Below the pieces are notes generated by a model. It ran no database searches and had not been told where the DNA came from. It saw only the letters and a list, made by a program, of their open reading frames with translations. The translations under genes were made by a program, and so were the position numbers. 64,000 bases of DNA from Hypericum androsaemum (taxonomy: Eukaryota; Streptophyta; Magnoliopsida; Malpighiales; Hypericaceae). Positions 10,806-21,061 of the stretch are shown here, in pieces. The stretch covers positions 9,606,221 through 9,670,220 of the forward strand of contig OZ023181.1 of the NCBI GenBank assembly GCA_963995505.1, given 5' to 3'. Each line of letters starts with the position of its first letter. Position 1 is the stretch's first letter.

Positions 10806-11390
10806 TGCTTTAAATGTCAAGGAAGGGGGCACATAGCAAGTCAATGTCCTAACAACCAGGTTATGGTGCTTAGAGAGAGCGGGGAGGTCGAGACAGAGGG
10901 AGAAGATTCGGACCATGGAAGCATGCCCTCATTGGAAGACCTGTCCGAGGAGGAATTCCAAGCTACTGAAGCACTCACTTTGGTGACTAGAAGGGCTTTG
11001 AACTTGCAAGCAAAAGAAGGAGAAGATGATGCACAACGAGAGAATATTTTCCACACAAGGTGTTATATCAAGGGCAAGGTGTGTAGCGTCATTATTGATG
11101 GAGGAAGTTGTGCTAATGTTGCAAGTACCACTATGGTAGAAAAGTTGGGGTTGATCACAAAGAAACACCCTAAACCTTACAAGCTACAGTGGTTGAATGA
11201 TAGTGGAGAAGTACACGTGGAAGGGCAAGTGCTAGTGACATTTCGAATTGGCAAATATGAAGATGAAGTGCTATGTGATGTGGTGCCAATGCAAGCTGGT
11301 CACCTACTACTCGGAAGGCCATGGCAATTTGATAGGAAGGTTAAGCATGATGGCTACACCAACAAGTACTCGTTCACACTCAATCGATGA
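10806..11390 (+). pseudogene. gypsy zinc knuckle and aspartic protease
   Basis: In one frame from a CCHC zinc knuckle at 10806-10847 (C-F-K-C, G-H, then C, matching Cx2Cx4Hx4C) through an acidic linker to an aspartic protease domain. The protease active-site block is VIIDGGSCANVAS, using the D-G-G-S form common in plant gypsy elements, followed by YKLQWLNDSGEV and a GHLLLGRPWQFDR block. The domain would cleave the polyprotein. The frame stops at TGA 11388-11390 and continues open in the same frame immediately afterwards, so a single nonsense codon separates protease from RT. Confidence 0.9.
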
Positions 11391-13220
11391 GTAATCACAT
11401 TAGCACCCTTAACACCGTCACAAGTTTGTGAAGATCAATTGAAGTTACAAAAAGAGAATGATGAGAAAAAGAAGAGTGACCAAAAGAAAAAAATTGAGCG
11501 GAGAGAAGAAGCCAAAAAAAAGAAAGGAAAAACGGCCAATGAAGAGAAAGAGCTTGAGAGAGCAAAAGAAGTCGGAAAAACAGAAATTAAAACGGCCAAT
11601 GAGAGAAAAACCGAGGGGTGGAAAAGGAGTTTTTATGTGGGAGCAAGTGATATCAAGCAAGCATATTTTGACAAAAGGCCAATGATCGTACTTATGTACA
11701 AGGAGGCATTTTTAAACACTAACGAACTTGAACCACACTTGCCTAGTATGGTTGTTTCCCTTTTGCAGGACTACGAGGATGTATTCCCCAACGAGCTACC
11801 ATTAGGGTTACCACCTATCCGAGGGATTGAGCACCAAATTGACTTAGTTCCGGGAGCTGCCATACCTAATCGTCCCGCATATAGGAGCAATCCGGGGGAA
11901 ACAAAAGAACTTGAGCGACAAGTCAACGGGCTATTAGAGAAAGGGTACGTGAGAGAGAGCATGAGTCCTTGTGCCGTGCCAGTCCTACTCGTGCCTAAGA
12001 AGGATGGATCATGGAGGATGTGTGTTGATTGTCGAGCAGTCAACAACATAACGGTAAAATATCGTCACCCTATTCCTCGATTAGATGACATGTTAGATGA
12101 GCTACATGGATCGAGCATGTTTTCTAAAATTGACTTGAAGAGTGGTTATCATCAAATTAGAATGAAAGAAGGAGATGAGTGGAAGACAGCCTTTAAAATG
12201 AAATATGGATTATATGAATGGATGGTCATGCCATTCGGTTTGTCTAATGCTCCTAGCACATTTATGCGACTCATGAATCATGTTTTACGTCCATTTATTG
12301 GCAAATTTGTAGTCGTTTATTTTGATGATATACTTATTTATAGCAAGAGCATGGAGGATCACATGGAACATTTGAAATCTGTTCTAAATGCACTTAGAAA
12401 GGATCAATTGTTTGCTAACTTGAAGAAGTGCACCTTTTGCACAGATAAGCTTGTCTTCTTGGGTTTTGTTGTTAGTGCTAAAGGAATACAGGTCGATGAA
12501 GAAAAGATACGAGAATGGCCAAGTCCCACGAGCGTTGCTAAAGTCCGAAGTTTCCATGGCCTAGCTAGTTTCTACAGGAGATTTGTGAAAGATTTTAGTA
12601 GCTTAGCCGCACCACTTACTGAGGTGATCAAGAAGAACTTTAGATTTAGCTGGGGTGAAGCTCAAGAGAAGGCTGAATTTGTCAAGCAGCTGCATGAGAA
12701 GGCGAGATTGAACATTGAGAAACGAACGGAGCACTACGCAAGACAAGCGAATAAAGGGCGACACAAAGTTGTCTTTGAGCCTGGTGATTGGGTTTGGTTG
12801 CATATGAAGAAGGAACGGTTTCCCGCGCAACGGCGTTCAAAGTTACTACCTCGTGGGGATGGTCCCTTCCAAGTTTTAGAGCGCATCAATGACAATGCTT
12901 ATAAGCTTGACCTGCCGGGTGAGTATAATGTAAGTACTTCTTTTAATGTTGCTGACTTAAGCCCGTTTGATGTAGGTGAAGATTTGAGGGCAAATCCTTT
13001 TCAAGAGGGGGGGAATGATGTGAACACGTCCACTATGGAGCTACAAGACCCACAACCAGTTCGAGTTCCACTTGGACCAATCACAAGAGCAAGAGCAAAG
13101 ACGCTTCAAGCTGAGCTTAACGGATTAATTCAAGGGATTTGGACTACAACCAGTTCGTGTAAGCCCGTGGACGTCCATGCAAAGCCCATGCACGTGATTG
13201 GAGTTATTTTGGAAGCCTAA
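11391..13220 (+). CDS. gypsy RT fused in frame to integrase tail, ending in the LTR
   Basis: Open from just after the protease stop to TAA in the 3' LTR; numbering here starts at 11439. A Lys/Glu-rich charged linker is followed by [18 protein letters not shown], then [13 protein letters not shown], and the catalytic YFDD box at residues 294-297. The thumb includes [19 protein letters not shown]. Around residue 412 the RNase H and integrase zinc-finger/core regions are missing and the frame continues as the integrase C-terminal region, with [20 protein letters not shown] and a GPF/Y-type module [20 protein letters not shown] near residue 475. From about residue 526 the protein is encoded by the 3' LTR and ends after roughly 68 more residues, including [19 protein letters not shown] motifs are intact but integration functions are lost. 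No chromodomain is visible. Confidence 0.85.
   Translation, partial: VITLAPLTPSQVCEDQLKLQKENDEKKKSDQKKKIERREEAKKKKGKTANEEKELERAKEVGKTEIKTANERKTEGWKRSFYVGASDIKQAYFDKRPMIVLMYKEAFLNTNELEPHLPSMVVSLLQDYEDVFPNELPLGLPPIRGIEHQIDLVPGAAIPNRPAYRSNPGETKELERQVNGLLEKGYVRESMSPCAVPVLLVPKKDGSWRMCVDCRAVNNITVKYRHPIPRLDDMLDELHGSSMFSKIDLKSGYHQIRMKEGDEWKTAFKMKYGLYEWMVMPFGLSNAPSTFMRLMNHVLRPFIGKFVVVYFDDILIYSKSMEDHMEHLKSVLNALRKDQLFANLKKCTFCTDKLVFLGFVVSAKGIQVDEEKIREWPSPTSVAKVRSFHGLASFYRRFVKDFSSLAAPLTEVIKKNFRFSWGEAQEKAEFVKQLHEKARLNIEKRTEHYARQANKGRHKVVFEPGDWVWLHMKKERFPAQRRSKLLPRGDGPFQVLERINDNAYKLDLPGEYNVSTSFNVADLSPFDVGEDLRANPFQEGGNDVNTSTMELQDPQPVRVPLGPITRARAKTLQAELNGLIQGIWTTTSSCKPVDVHAKPMHVIGVILEA
13003..13015 (+). other. 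Polypurine tract
   Basis: AAGAGGGGGGGAA abuts the 3' LTR start at 13016; it is the expected plus-strand primer site. It lies within the open polyprotein frame. Confidence 0.85.
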
Positions 13221-13762
13221 AGGAGTAGAACCAAGATTCCTACTTTTTAGGAATAAGAGTTATCCAAACTTTTTATAACTTTTTAGGAATAAGAGTTATC
13301 CAATAGTGGATAATGTTGGATAATGATTGTGTTTTTCAATTCTTAGGATAAACATTCGTTTTAGAACTAGTTTAAGTAGTATGATAAGTTTGGAGCTCTT
13401 CAAAACTTATCTTGTTGACTTTGGAGTCTATCCAGGTCAGTTTTAACCTCTATATAAGGAGGGCCACGAATTCAATAAAGACATCACTTTTTGGCATAAG
13501 AAAATTCGTGAGTTTTGATACTCTAGTTGTTCTTGCGGGCTGGATTGCTTAGCTAGGGCGTTTGTACTTATCAAACAGAATTTCCATCTCCGTTTGTGGC
13601 GTATTCGATTCAAGATCAAGGTTCGCGTTCTCACCATTGCTACGGGTCAAAGTTAACAAACACTAAGGTTCGGTGCAAGGCGCAAAGCGACGGGTCAAGA
13701 TCAACCATCATCCTAGAGTAGACGGTCCGAGTTGGTGCGAGTTCCTGACGGAATTCATATCA
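13016..13762 (+). repeat. 3' LTR of the gypsy element
   Basis: 747-bp LTR differing from the 5' copy by about seven substitutions and one T in a poly-T run. Its first 205 bp encode the C-terminal extension of the element's polyprotein. A TATA-like CTCTATATAAGGAGG lies near 13449. Confidence 0.95.
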
Positions 13763-13789
13763 TCAATAATATTCAAACGGCATATTTCA

Positions 13790-14130
13790 CAGATTCGGAA
13801 AATACTCTACACTCAATGGAATCCACCAAGGAGTTTTGACCAACTTGTCACCTTAAGAAATGCACTAAAAACTAAGAGGATACTAGAAAAATCCATCTTC
13901 TAAACAAGTCAATAGACTTTTAAGATAACTCTTTATTTAATTTCCAACTGAATGGTTACATCCTTACAAAGGTTGTTATATATAGGCCAATCATACAATG
14001 ACTTTTCAACTTAACATTAACTTTTTGCAGATTTTCTGGACACACCTTATGGAAAGACCTATAACTTTTTCTAGACAACTTCAAATTATGAACCGTTTGA
14101 TTCATTAAAAATTAGACATCTAGACCTTAC
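13790..14130. repeat. Dispersed repeat, right copy
   Basis: Right-hand counterpart of 6390-6840 in the same orientation, moderately diverged. It begins about 23 bp after the gypsy target duplication, as expected if it is the remainder of the copia LTR that the gypsy element split. Confidence 0.7.
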
Positions 14131-14311
14131 CAATGATATTTTATTTGACCATATTTAATGAAGATATAATCCTAAAATTTCTCTGTTAAGTGACTCATAG
14201 AATTTGACTTCTAGAATTCTAACTTAAAAATTTATAGGTATCATAGGTATAGCAACAATCGAATAGGAAGAATTCACGATTCAGTCATTTTTTTGGCCAT
14301 AATCATTAGTT

Positions 14312-14398
14312 AGGAGAGATGGCCCAGTGGTTCAAGGCGTAGCATTGGAACTTCTATGTAGACTTTTGTTTACCGAGGGTTCGAATCCCTCTTGACCT
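14312..14398 (+). tRNA. Plastid-derived tRNA-Ser(GGA) relic
   Basis: Starts GGAGAGATGGC and keeps a D-arm AGTGGTTCAAGGC, anticodon region CATTGGAACTTCTATG with GGA anticodon, a long variable arm GACTTTTGTTTACC, and T-arm GAGGGTTCGAATCCCTC. This is the layout of plastid trnS-GGA. The 3' acceptor strand has changed (TTGACCT rather than a run pairing with GGAGAGA) and several stem positions are altered, so the acceptor stem probably no longer forms. No other plastid genes flank it. It is best read as a decayed plastid insertion, possibly via the mitochondrion, and not a working nuclear tRNA gene. Confidence 0.75.
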
Positions 14399-14433
14399 CT
14401 AGAGTTTTGCATCAGATAAACATACACCATTAT

Positions 14434-14790
14434 TGGAAAGGCCTAGTAAGAGCTCTAAGTAGAAGCTTTGCTGTATATGTGCCGATACTGGTAGAGGTGG
14501 ATTTGCCTAAACAGATTCCGAATAAGGTGTTGTTGAAAAGGCCTAGTAAGAGCTCCTGCGTTGGGCTCACTTATGAGAACAAACCGAGTTTTGTCCCTTT
14601 TATAGGATTATAGGGCATCAACTTTCAAATTTTAGAAAAGCTCAAACTAGAGTGGAGGGGGCGTCTGTTGCTAAACGAAATGAAATAGCACAAGGTAAAC
14701 ATCCAGTGCAAGCTTTAAGTAAGGATGGTGGGGACACGTAGGGGGAGGCGATATAAAAAGATCGTCAAATTTGGTAGAAAAAGGCAGATA
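14434..14790 (+). pseudogene. LINE ORF1 relic (DUF4283/zinc-knuckle region)
   Basis: The + strand translates to a run with FAVYVPILVEVDLPKQIPNK, then VLLKRP and YENKPSF. This matches the segment of plant LINE ORF1 proteins just before the CCHC zinc knuckle, where an ARV-x-VEVDL-x-KP-x-P pattern precedes a YE-x-x-P-x-FC motif. The zinc-knuckle cysteines themselves are not preserved. Downstream reading (VAKRNEIAQGKHPVQAL) looks like the basic tail of the same protein, with stops. It may belong to the same LINE as the RT/RNase H pieces at 17.4-18.7 kb, but the intervening DNA does not prove this. Confidence 0.6.
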
Positions 14791-14829
14791 ATAACAGGCT
14801 TTAACTCTGGGATCCACCATTTAAGTTAC

Positions 14830-15550
14830 TACACAGACCACAACAGTGGCGGTATCTAATGCTTTTGAAGCGCTAAGGGAGGAGGTGAAATTGAAGAGGT
14901 AGATAAAGAAGATGGTGGAGCATTCCACATGTTGATGTGCTAGTTGATGATGATACATGAGTGGAGGTTTCTTTGTCACACGGTTTGGAGAGGCAACTTG
15001 TATTGTACCATGAGGTTGGGCTTGCCAAAATGGTTCAAAAGAAGCTGCATTCGCCAAAAAGGGTTTCACAGGTGAAAAAGGGATCATGGTGGCGGGTCTT
15101 CAGATGTTGTAGTTGATGTTGAATAGAAGAGATGGGCCAGGATGGGCGAACCAAGTGGTGTCAGAGGAGATGCCAAGTTCAACTACTCGGGATGAGAACA
15201 TAATATCATCGGGTCCGGATTGCCGTGGTAAACAGTTTGAGGAGGGAGGTGGTAGGAGATCCTTGATTTGACATTAATCATGACATCTCTTGGGGGCATT
15301 TCAGAGAAGATGCAAACTGGGATCAGGGGTCTTCCACTTCAGTGGTTTCGAATGAGATAGGGAATTATGGCGAGTTCCAAAATCAGGAGATAGTTGTACA
15401 TATGGGGGATGAGATTCCCTTGACAATTGGTGCTTACAATGAGAGACATAGTACCTTGCTAGGCCAGTTGGGGGATGCAAATAAGCAGCAACATATATTG
15501 GGTTTACACGATGATCAGTTAGAGGTGGTAACTCATGGCTTCTGTTTCAA
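14830..15550. other. Decayed retroelement-like DNA, no gene
   Basis: GC-moderate sequence with broken reading frames; an open stretch at 15342-15572 (+) encodes an acidic protein with no recognised motif. Probably further LINE ORF1-derived or linker DNA, on position alone. Confidence 0.35.
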
Positions 15551-15818
15551 ATATATGTTATGCCCGTGTTAAATGCATAGTATGCCCGTGTCCAGTTCGT
15601 GGTGTGTGATTGTTCATTTCATGGTGTGTCATCGCCCAGTGCATAATGTGCCACTATTTGCTAAATGGTGTGCCAGTGTTTGTCAAATGGTGTTCTAGTA
15701 TTTTTCAAATGGTGCGTTAGTGTTCGCTAAATGGTGTATCAGTGTTCGCAAAATGGTGTGCTGGTATTTTTAAAATAGTGTGCCAATTTTTGTTGAATGG
15801 TGTGCCAGTGTTCGTCAT
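15551..15818. repeat. 22-bp minisatellite A
   Basis: From about 15657 at least seven consecutive 22-bp units can be written, such as TTTGCTAAATGGTGTGCCAG(TG), each with a central AATGGTGTGCC-like core; less regular units with ATGCCCGTGT extend left to about 15551. Units are 70-90 percent alike. The unit framework resembles the array at 39246-39582. Confidence 0.85.
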
Positions 15819-15839
15819 ACCATACTTTAAATACAAATT

Positions 15840-17399
15840 TATAAAATTATCTCCATGTAATCGCTGATATTAAAAAAATTTCATTTGAAACCCCCATGTC
15901 CATTTGGTACTGCTGAGCTTATTCAGCACCTAATCTAGCCCCCTCTTATGTTTGGATTTTATACTAAAATATTACCGGTACTGCTGAGCTTTCAAACCAT
16001 CGACTATGGTTGAACTCCCGAATTTGATTCAGCCATTTTTTTCAAATTTTTAAACTTTTTAAGAAAAAAATAAAAGATTGGGTTTGCACTTGATGTGCCA
16101 AATTAAGTTACCTAATGTATCCTTAATTCCAAATGAATCAAAGTCCACGTAGTTCTCTTACCTTTATGAAGTTACTCACCTAATTAGATATGTTTTTGCT
16201 TTCACCGGTTGAGATTTCATCAATGATGTATAATTATTTGGTTTTTTTTTTACCAATTCTTATTTTCGTCTATCCGCCTTGATCCACTCGTAGAGTAATA
16301 CTTGCGCCTCCAAAGATCCAGTGTCATTAAGTACTGGACTTCATCCAAAATGTCATGTCTGACGCTAAATGTTTATTCTACGGCTACTGTTGAAACCAGA
16401 CAAACGAGCACCTCTTTTTTTATGGTCGTCATAATAAAAAAATTAACCGAATAGTTCTTCTACCATAATAACATAGTAAAATTTGAAGGTGCATCATCAC
16501 TCAACTCAAAAATGGTGTTACTTTATGTGTCAAATTTTAAATTGGTTTCTCTGCCACCCTCGTGCGCTTATGTCCTAACGACTCTCGTGCTGCCGGGGGC
16601 TTTTTAAAAAAAATCCCACGCTGAATCTGGTGGTTCGACTGCCGAATCTAACCATCAATCTGATTCGGCAGTTTGCTCATATATCAAACCGTAATCAGAC
16701 CCTCCTCCGTGTGGTCACAGTGGAGAGCCGGAGGGGTTGGTCATTGTAGACCTCCCCTCCAGCTGATGTTACTTATTAATATCTTATTTTGTGCATTTTG
16801 TGTTTGGATCTGCTTCATTGCTTATGTTGTTTACTATGTTGATGCTTTGCGTCTTTATTTTTCTTTGCTAGATTACTTTTGCTTGGATCAGTTTTATACT
16901 AATCTAAGATCTCCCCTATTTAGTCTATTTTTAATTACTTATCTTTGTCATTCTATGTTTGCTTATTTCAGCTTTATGCTTTATCCAGGTGCTTGTGTCT
17001 ATCTTTTTCTGACTCGTGGCTATTTCAATCTTAGTTGGACTCGTCCGGCCCTTCTTCGGGTATAACGAAGGTCTCTTCGGAGATATATGTGCATTGTTGC
17101 ATCTCCGATGTAACTTTGTACTTGTTTGCTGTCATCTTTGTCAGCTGTGGTTTAGTTTGGCTGTTCTCTTTCGAGTCGGTTGCTGCTCTCATTTTTAGGA
17201 TATTCCTATGGTCTCTTTTTCTGCCACTGTGCCTTCAAGGTTCTTTTGCATAATGTTCACCCCATGTTGTTCTTTGTTATTGTCTTATTTTACTGTTAAT
17301 GTATTTGCTGTCATCTTTGTAACCTTATTTTCAGATTTTCCGACGTAATATATATAATGTTGTGTTCTCCTAAAAAAGTGAGAATATGTTCGTGGTCAG
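15840..17399. other. No gene; includes a repeat shared with 34.2 kb
   Basis: Positions 16099-16195 align with 34233-34335 in the same orientation (shared words AAATTAAGTT, TATCCTTA and AGTTACTCACCTA/AACTATTCACCTA). A TACTGCTGAGCT word is repeated near 15910 and 15980. From about 16760 to 17350 the + strand is T-rich and gives long hydrophobic open frames (for example 16673-17065), which I regard as composition artefacts; the stretch resembles a LINE 3' untranslated tail ending near 17375. Confidence 0.4.
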
Positions 17400-17936
17400 T
17401 GCTAGGTACACATATGATACATCAACTCGAATCTGTCTGTGGTCAGTGCTAGATACCATAGCAGAAGTTCTAAAAGCAAGGTATTTTCACGGGGAGATAT
17501 AATCACTACAGATATTAGGTATAAACCGAGTTTCACATGGAGGAGTATACGAGAGGGAATGGATTTACTTGCACACAATCTTGAAAGGAGGGTGGGTAAT
17601 GATATTAAGGTGGCAATTTGGGAGGATAGGTGGCTTCCAGGGACTGAGCTTGGGCATCCGCAGTACATATACCCGAGGGTGGACTTGCATCGATAGGTCT
17701 CTGAGTTGTTGGTTGAAAAGACAAATGAGTGGGATAGCGATTTGTTGCAGCGTTTATTCAGGGAAGAGGATATACAATGGATAAATGTAATTCAGGTAAG
17801 TGCTAGACTCTCGAAAGATATGGTTCGCTGGCGACATAACAAGGATGGCATTTATACGGTGAGGTCGGGTTACTATATTGACCTTCAATATTGGTGGGAG
17901 CATTCGCACCTTCATACGGTGCCTGTTCGGCAATAA
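17400..17936 (+). pseudogene. LINE reverse transcriptase C-terminus and zf-RVT relic
   Basis: Translation contains PSFTWRSIREGMDLLAHNLE, then RRVGNDIKVAIWEDRWLPG, then after a stop LLVEKTNEWDSDLLQRLFRE and VRWRHNKDGIYTVRSGYY. These are the family features linking LINE reverse transcriptase to the zinc-binding module: a SFTWRS start, the RVGNG-x-x-x-x-IW-x-D-x-W-P block and a D-x-W-W-x-x-x-x-G-x-Y-TV-x-SGY block. One frameshift and one stop lie near 17695. The catalytic RT core upstream is missing. Confidence 0.8.
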
Positions 17937-18163
17937 TCTTCTGCTTAGAACTAACATTTTGATGAGGGGATTGGAAGTGGATGTTCGCTGGTCATCATCT
18001 ATTTTTTGAGTTTTCTTTTGCAGGTACTTTGTGGAGAAAAATTGGGTTTGATACACGGGAGTTCCAAGGTGTGATGCTAGTCCAAGTATGTTCAGCCCTG
18101 TTTGCGAAGCAGGAAGAGGAGGAACGAGGATGGAGAGCGGCCTGACTGTGGGCTATTTAGAAA

Positions 18164-18715
18164 GTGTACAAGGTGGTTTTTAGGGCAGCATCATTCGAAG
18201 TAGCACAAGGGGTGCTTCAATTAGTCAACCCACTTTGGATCTACTTCAAAGCTGTACAAAGTCTGAGTCCCACCTCAAGTGTCAGTCTGGCTAAGTTATG
18301 GCGGCCTCCAGAGACAGGATGGTTCAAAGTTAACATGGATGCAGGAATTAATACTGACGCGGTTGCTCAAGTGGGCGACCTTGTTCGTGATGAGTTTGGA
18401 CATTTTATTACAAGATTTGTGCGTAGATATGGAGGCCCCGTCCCCTCAGTCGTACTGAAAGCTCGAGGGATGCTAATAGGCTTGAAGCTCGCACTCACCA
18501 TTGGCCTCAGTTATGTTTGTTTAGAATCTGATTGTTTACCTCTTGTGCAGGCTCTGAATAAGCAGGTGTCAGATAGAAGTGATTTGGCCTTGTTGGTGGT
18601 GGATTGCAAAGAAACTTGTCGGGGGTTCCTGAACCATCGCTTTATATTTGTTTGGCGAGACAGAAATAAGGCGGCCCATTCACTCACAAAAATCCCACTG
18701 CAAGGTGACCTTTAG
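18164..18715 (+). pseudogene. LINE RNase H (RVT_3-like) domain, open but isolated
   Basis: An open frame of 183 codons. It contains WRPPETGWFKVNMDAGINTD, the start of plant LINE RNase H with the first catalytic Asp in N-M-D-A, then a GDLVRDEFGHF strand, an ARGMLIGLKLAL helix with the expected acidic residue replaced by Gly, LESDCLPLVQAL with the third acidic residue, and a W-R-D-R-N-K-A-AH block near the end. Loss of one acidic residue and of the upstream RT core makes it non-functional as a retroelement. An exapted role is possible but there is no supporting gene structure. Confidence 0.75.
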
Positions 18716-19301
18716 TTCCAATTCCAGTTCTTTTCGACACCTCCAATGATAATCCGTGAATTGTTGGCAGATGATCTACGCGATGCTGTTAGGAATGCTA
18801 ATGGAGATTTGAGAGATGGGTAGGGTTTTGTCTGGGGTGGGCAAATGGGGTTCATAGTTTTGTTCTGGGAGATGGATGTAACAGGGGCAACACGTATAAT
18901 TCACACCTGATGCGGTGCATCCGCTAGAGTGGGTTTTTACCACGATGCACTTTTTTTCTGATTCTGGTTTTTTCTCGGTTGGGGCGAGTTTTCTGAAACA
19001 TGTTTTTACCGAGGCCGCCGGCAGCAACCTCTTTTCAAGAGGAGAATTCTACGTGTTGGAGGGTAGATTTTCATAGGTGGGTAGTGTCTGCGTGCTATTG
19101 TGCATTTTTTAGACCTTAAGATGGGTAGGTAGAATAGGTTTTTGAAGGGCTAGGCGGAGAGTGGTGGGACTAGGTAGATAGTGCTCCTGTCGTGCTAGTG
19201 TACGGCTTGAGTATTTTAGGTGACTTTATGGTGCTTCATCAATTATAATAGTACTTTCATGTGATTAATAAAATGTGATGGCATGTTTACCCCTAAAAAA
19301 A
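18716..19301 (+). other. LINE 3' UTR and poly(A) tail
   Basis: T/G-rich sequence following the RNase H frame. It includes AATAAAATGTGATGG (polyadenylation-like, about 19267) and ends in an A-run at about 19294-19301, consistent with the 3' end of the LINE. Confidence 0.55.
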
Positions 19302-19413
19302 ACTAAACCTCTCCTAACCCACTTCTGGTGTCTTCTCGTCGGTCAACAAATTGAAATCCTTCGATATAATGGAAGACGCCAAAACTTGCTTTTCAGGCTG
19401 TTGCAGAATGATA

Positions 19414-20217
19414 GGGTGCGTTTGGTACCTCTTTTGGACAGGTTTGAAGAGACAGAACATGATAGTACTGGACAGAACTATTTGTTCTAGCTGTCCTCTC
19501 CCATGTTTGGTAACTTCAATACATTCAATACAGTCCTTGTTTGGTACATGTAATAATTCAACCTAAGGTTTTGTGAAAAGCAAAACTACCCTTTACAAAA
19601 ATAATAGAGAAAATACATTATCCATATTCGAATATTAACTATCTCAAATATTCGAACAATTATTTTTTTGGTATCCGTATCCGCATTCGAAAAAGAATAT
19701 AATATCCAAAAAAATTATATACGAAGAATCCGAACTATCTAATCTATTAAACAACTTGTTATGTGCAATTTCGTTAAAATAAAATATCTTCCAAAATTAT
19801 GCATAGCAAATAAAATATTTGTATATATTTTACTATCTTTATATATCTTCGCTCTCGAATATAAATTTAGAAAATTTGAATTTATATTGAATATTAAAAT
19901 ATTTGAATTCAATAAAAAGAATTAGATATCGGATACGACAATCTCATATTAGATAAAATAAGCATTCATAATTCGGTTAAAATATGGTGAAGAAAAATAA
20001 AAAAAAGAAAGATTTTAGGATAATATAATAAAAGAATATGAGAGGAAATTTCTGTTCCATGACAGAATTTTCTGGCCCATGGTTAAAGATGGGACAAGTA
20101 TTTGGAGCTGGGCTAGGACAAACTTCCAACTTTATGCAGGCCATTTGTTGCACCAAACATGGGTTTGGACAAAAATTCATGTCCTATCATGTCCAAGCCA
20201 TGAAAACAAACGTAGCC
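19414..20217 (+). mobile_element. PIF/Harbinger-like non-autonomous element, copy 1
   Basis: An 804-bp element beginning GGGTGCGTTTGGTACC and ending ACAAACGTAGCC, so the inverted ends share a GGSTRCGTTTG core. Flanks are ATA on the left and TAA on the right, an imperfect 3-bp duplication. Inner subterminal sequences (CATGTTTGGT, TTGTTGCACCAAACATGGG) and an AT-rich core are shared with copies at 35055-35833 (inverted) and 44017-44984. There is no transposase. The TAA duplication is clear in copy 2, which is why I favour PIF/Harbinger. Confidence 0.75.
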
Positions 20218-20220
20218 TAA

Positions 20221-21051
20221 CAAACGCTAGTTCGAAACCCCCACTGTATGCATTACTGTGGCATCCGCTTGTTTGCACATTCTTGACCCAACTTGAACTG
20301 TCCAGGATCTATGCCTGTCCAGGTTGAATATTATCAAGATACATATTAATCTAAATTGATCATTTCATTTTAAGATTTTGTTCTCCCTACTTTGAAATTT
20401 TAGAATCTTTATCAATTTATTGATTAAAGTACCTCCAGAAAGTATCGACAATATATTCTCGGAAAGCGTAAAACTTCTCAATTTTTTCATTTACAAACAT
20501 CTAGTGTTTGACATCTATTGACCATTCTTGAAGTTGGAAACTTCTGATTTTAATACTTTCTGGTAAGTTTTTGGAAACTTATTTATCAAAATTAAATGAT
20601 ATTCAGACATCTAAATATCTATTAAACACATTAATCCAAAATCATCTATATTGAACTTCAACGTTTAGCATTTTAATGGTAGACCATCTAATTAAATTAT
20701 TAATCTAGATTCGAATTGGTGAGACCTGGATATGTGTCAGAACTCTATCAATAAATATTTAACAATATCAATAATTATTTAACAATATTACTTTCTTAAA
20801 AATTCGAATTTGACATGGTTAAAACAAATTTTAGGGCAAGACATTTTGACTTTAAGCTATCATGTCCATGAAATATCACAAGGGAATCACCCCTCGAGTA
20901 GTACACTCGTAGATCTCATCGGTACCGCCGCTCTAAAAGTCGGAAAACAACAATCAACCCGACAGGGGCAAAGTGGAACTTCTTAGCTGCGGCGATTCAA
21001 ACGAAGCAAAGAAGAAAAACAAATAATCAACGACCATTTAGATGAATTACA
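20221..21051. other. No recognised feature
   Basis: AT-rich spacer. No gene, RNA or repeat boundary was identified; a short GC-rich patch lies at 20890-21010. Confidence 0.45.
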
Positions 21052-21061
21052 TATATTTTAA

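Larger units (their letters stand above)
8537..13762 (+). mobile_element. Ty3-gypsy LTR retrotransposon, internally deleted
   Basis: A 5226-bp element with LTRs of 748 and 747 bp that start TG and end CA, flanked by the 5-bp target duplication TCAAT (8532-8536 and 13763-13767). Order is gag, zinc knuckle, aspartic protease, reverse transcriptase, then the C-terminal tail of integrase. This is gypsy order with RNase H, the integrase zinc finger and the integrase catalytic core lost by an in-frame deletion near 12675. I count about seven substitutions and one single-base indel between LTRs, close to 1 percent, so insertion was recent. With two nonsense codons, a frameshift and the deletion it cannot transpose alone. 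RT and integrase-tail motifs and the reading into the LTR suggest a chromovirus, possibly the CRM clade; that assignment is tentative. Confidence 0.95.

Noticed and set aside
8537..13762. Autonomous, intact gypsy retrotransposon
   Set aside because: RNase H and the integrase core are missing, and gag and protease are interrupted by nonsense codons and a frameshift.
14312..14398. Functional nuclear tRNA-Ser gene
   Set aside because: The sequence follows the plastid isoacceptor and the 3' acceptor strand no longer pairs with the 5' strand.
15551..15818. CRISPR-like array
   Set aside because: This is plant nuclear DNA; units are contiguous imperfect tandem repeats without unique spacers, and there are no cas genes.
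16673..17065. 130-codon hydrophobic ORF as a membrane protein
   Set aside because: The DNA is simply T-rich, which yields Phe/Leu/Tyr codons; a neighbouring frame is open too and no family motif or gene structure is present.
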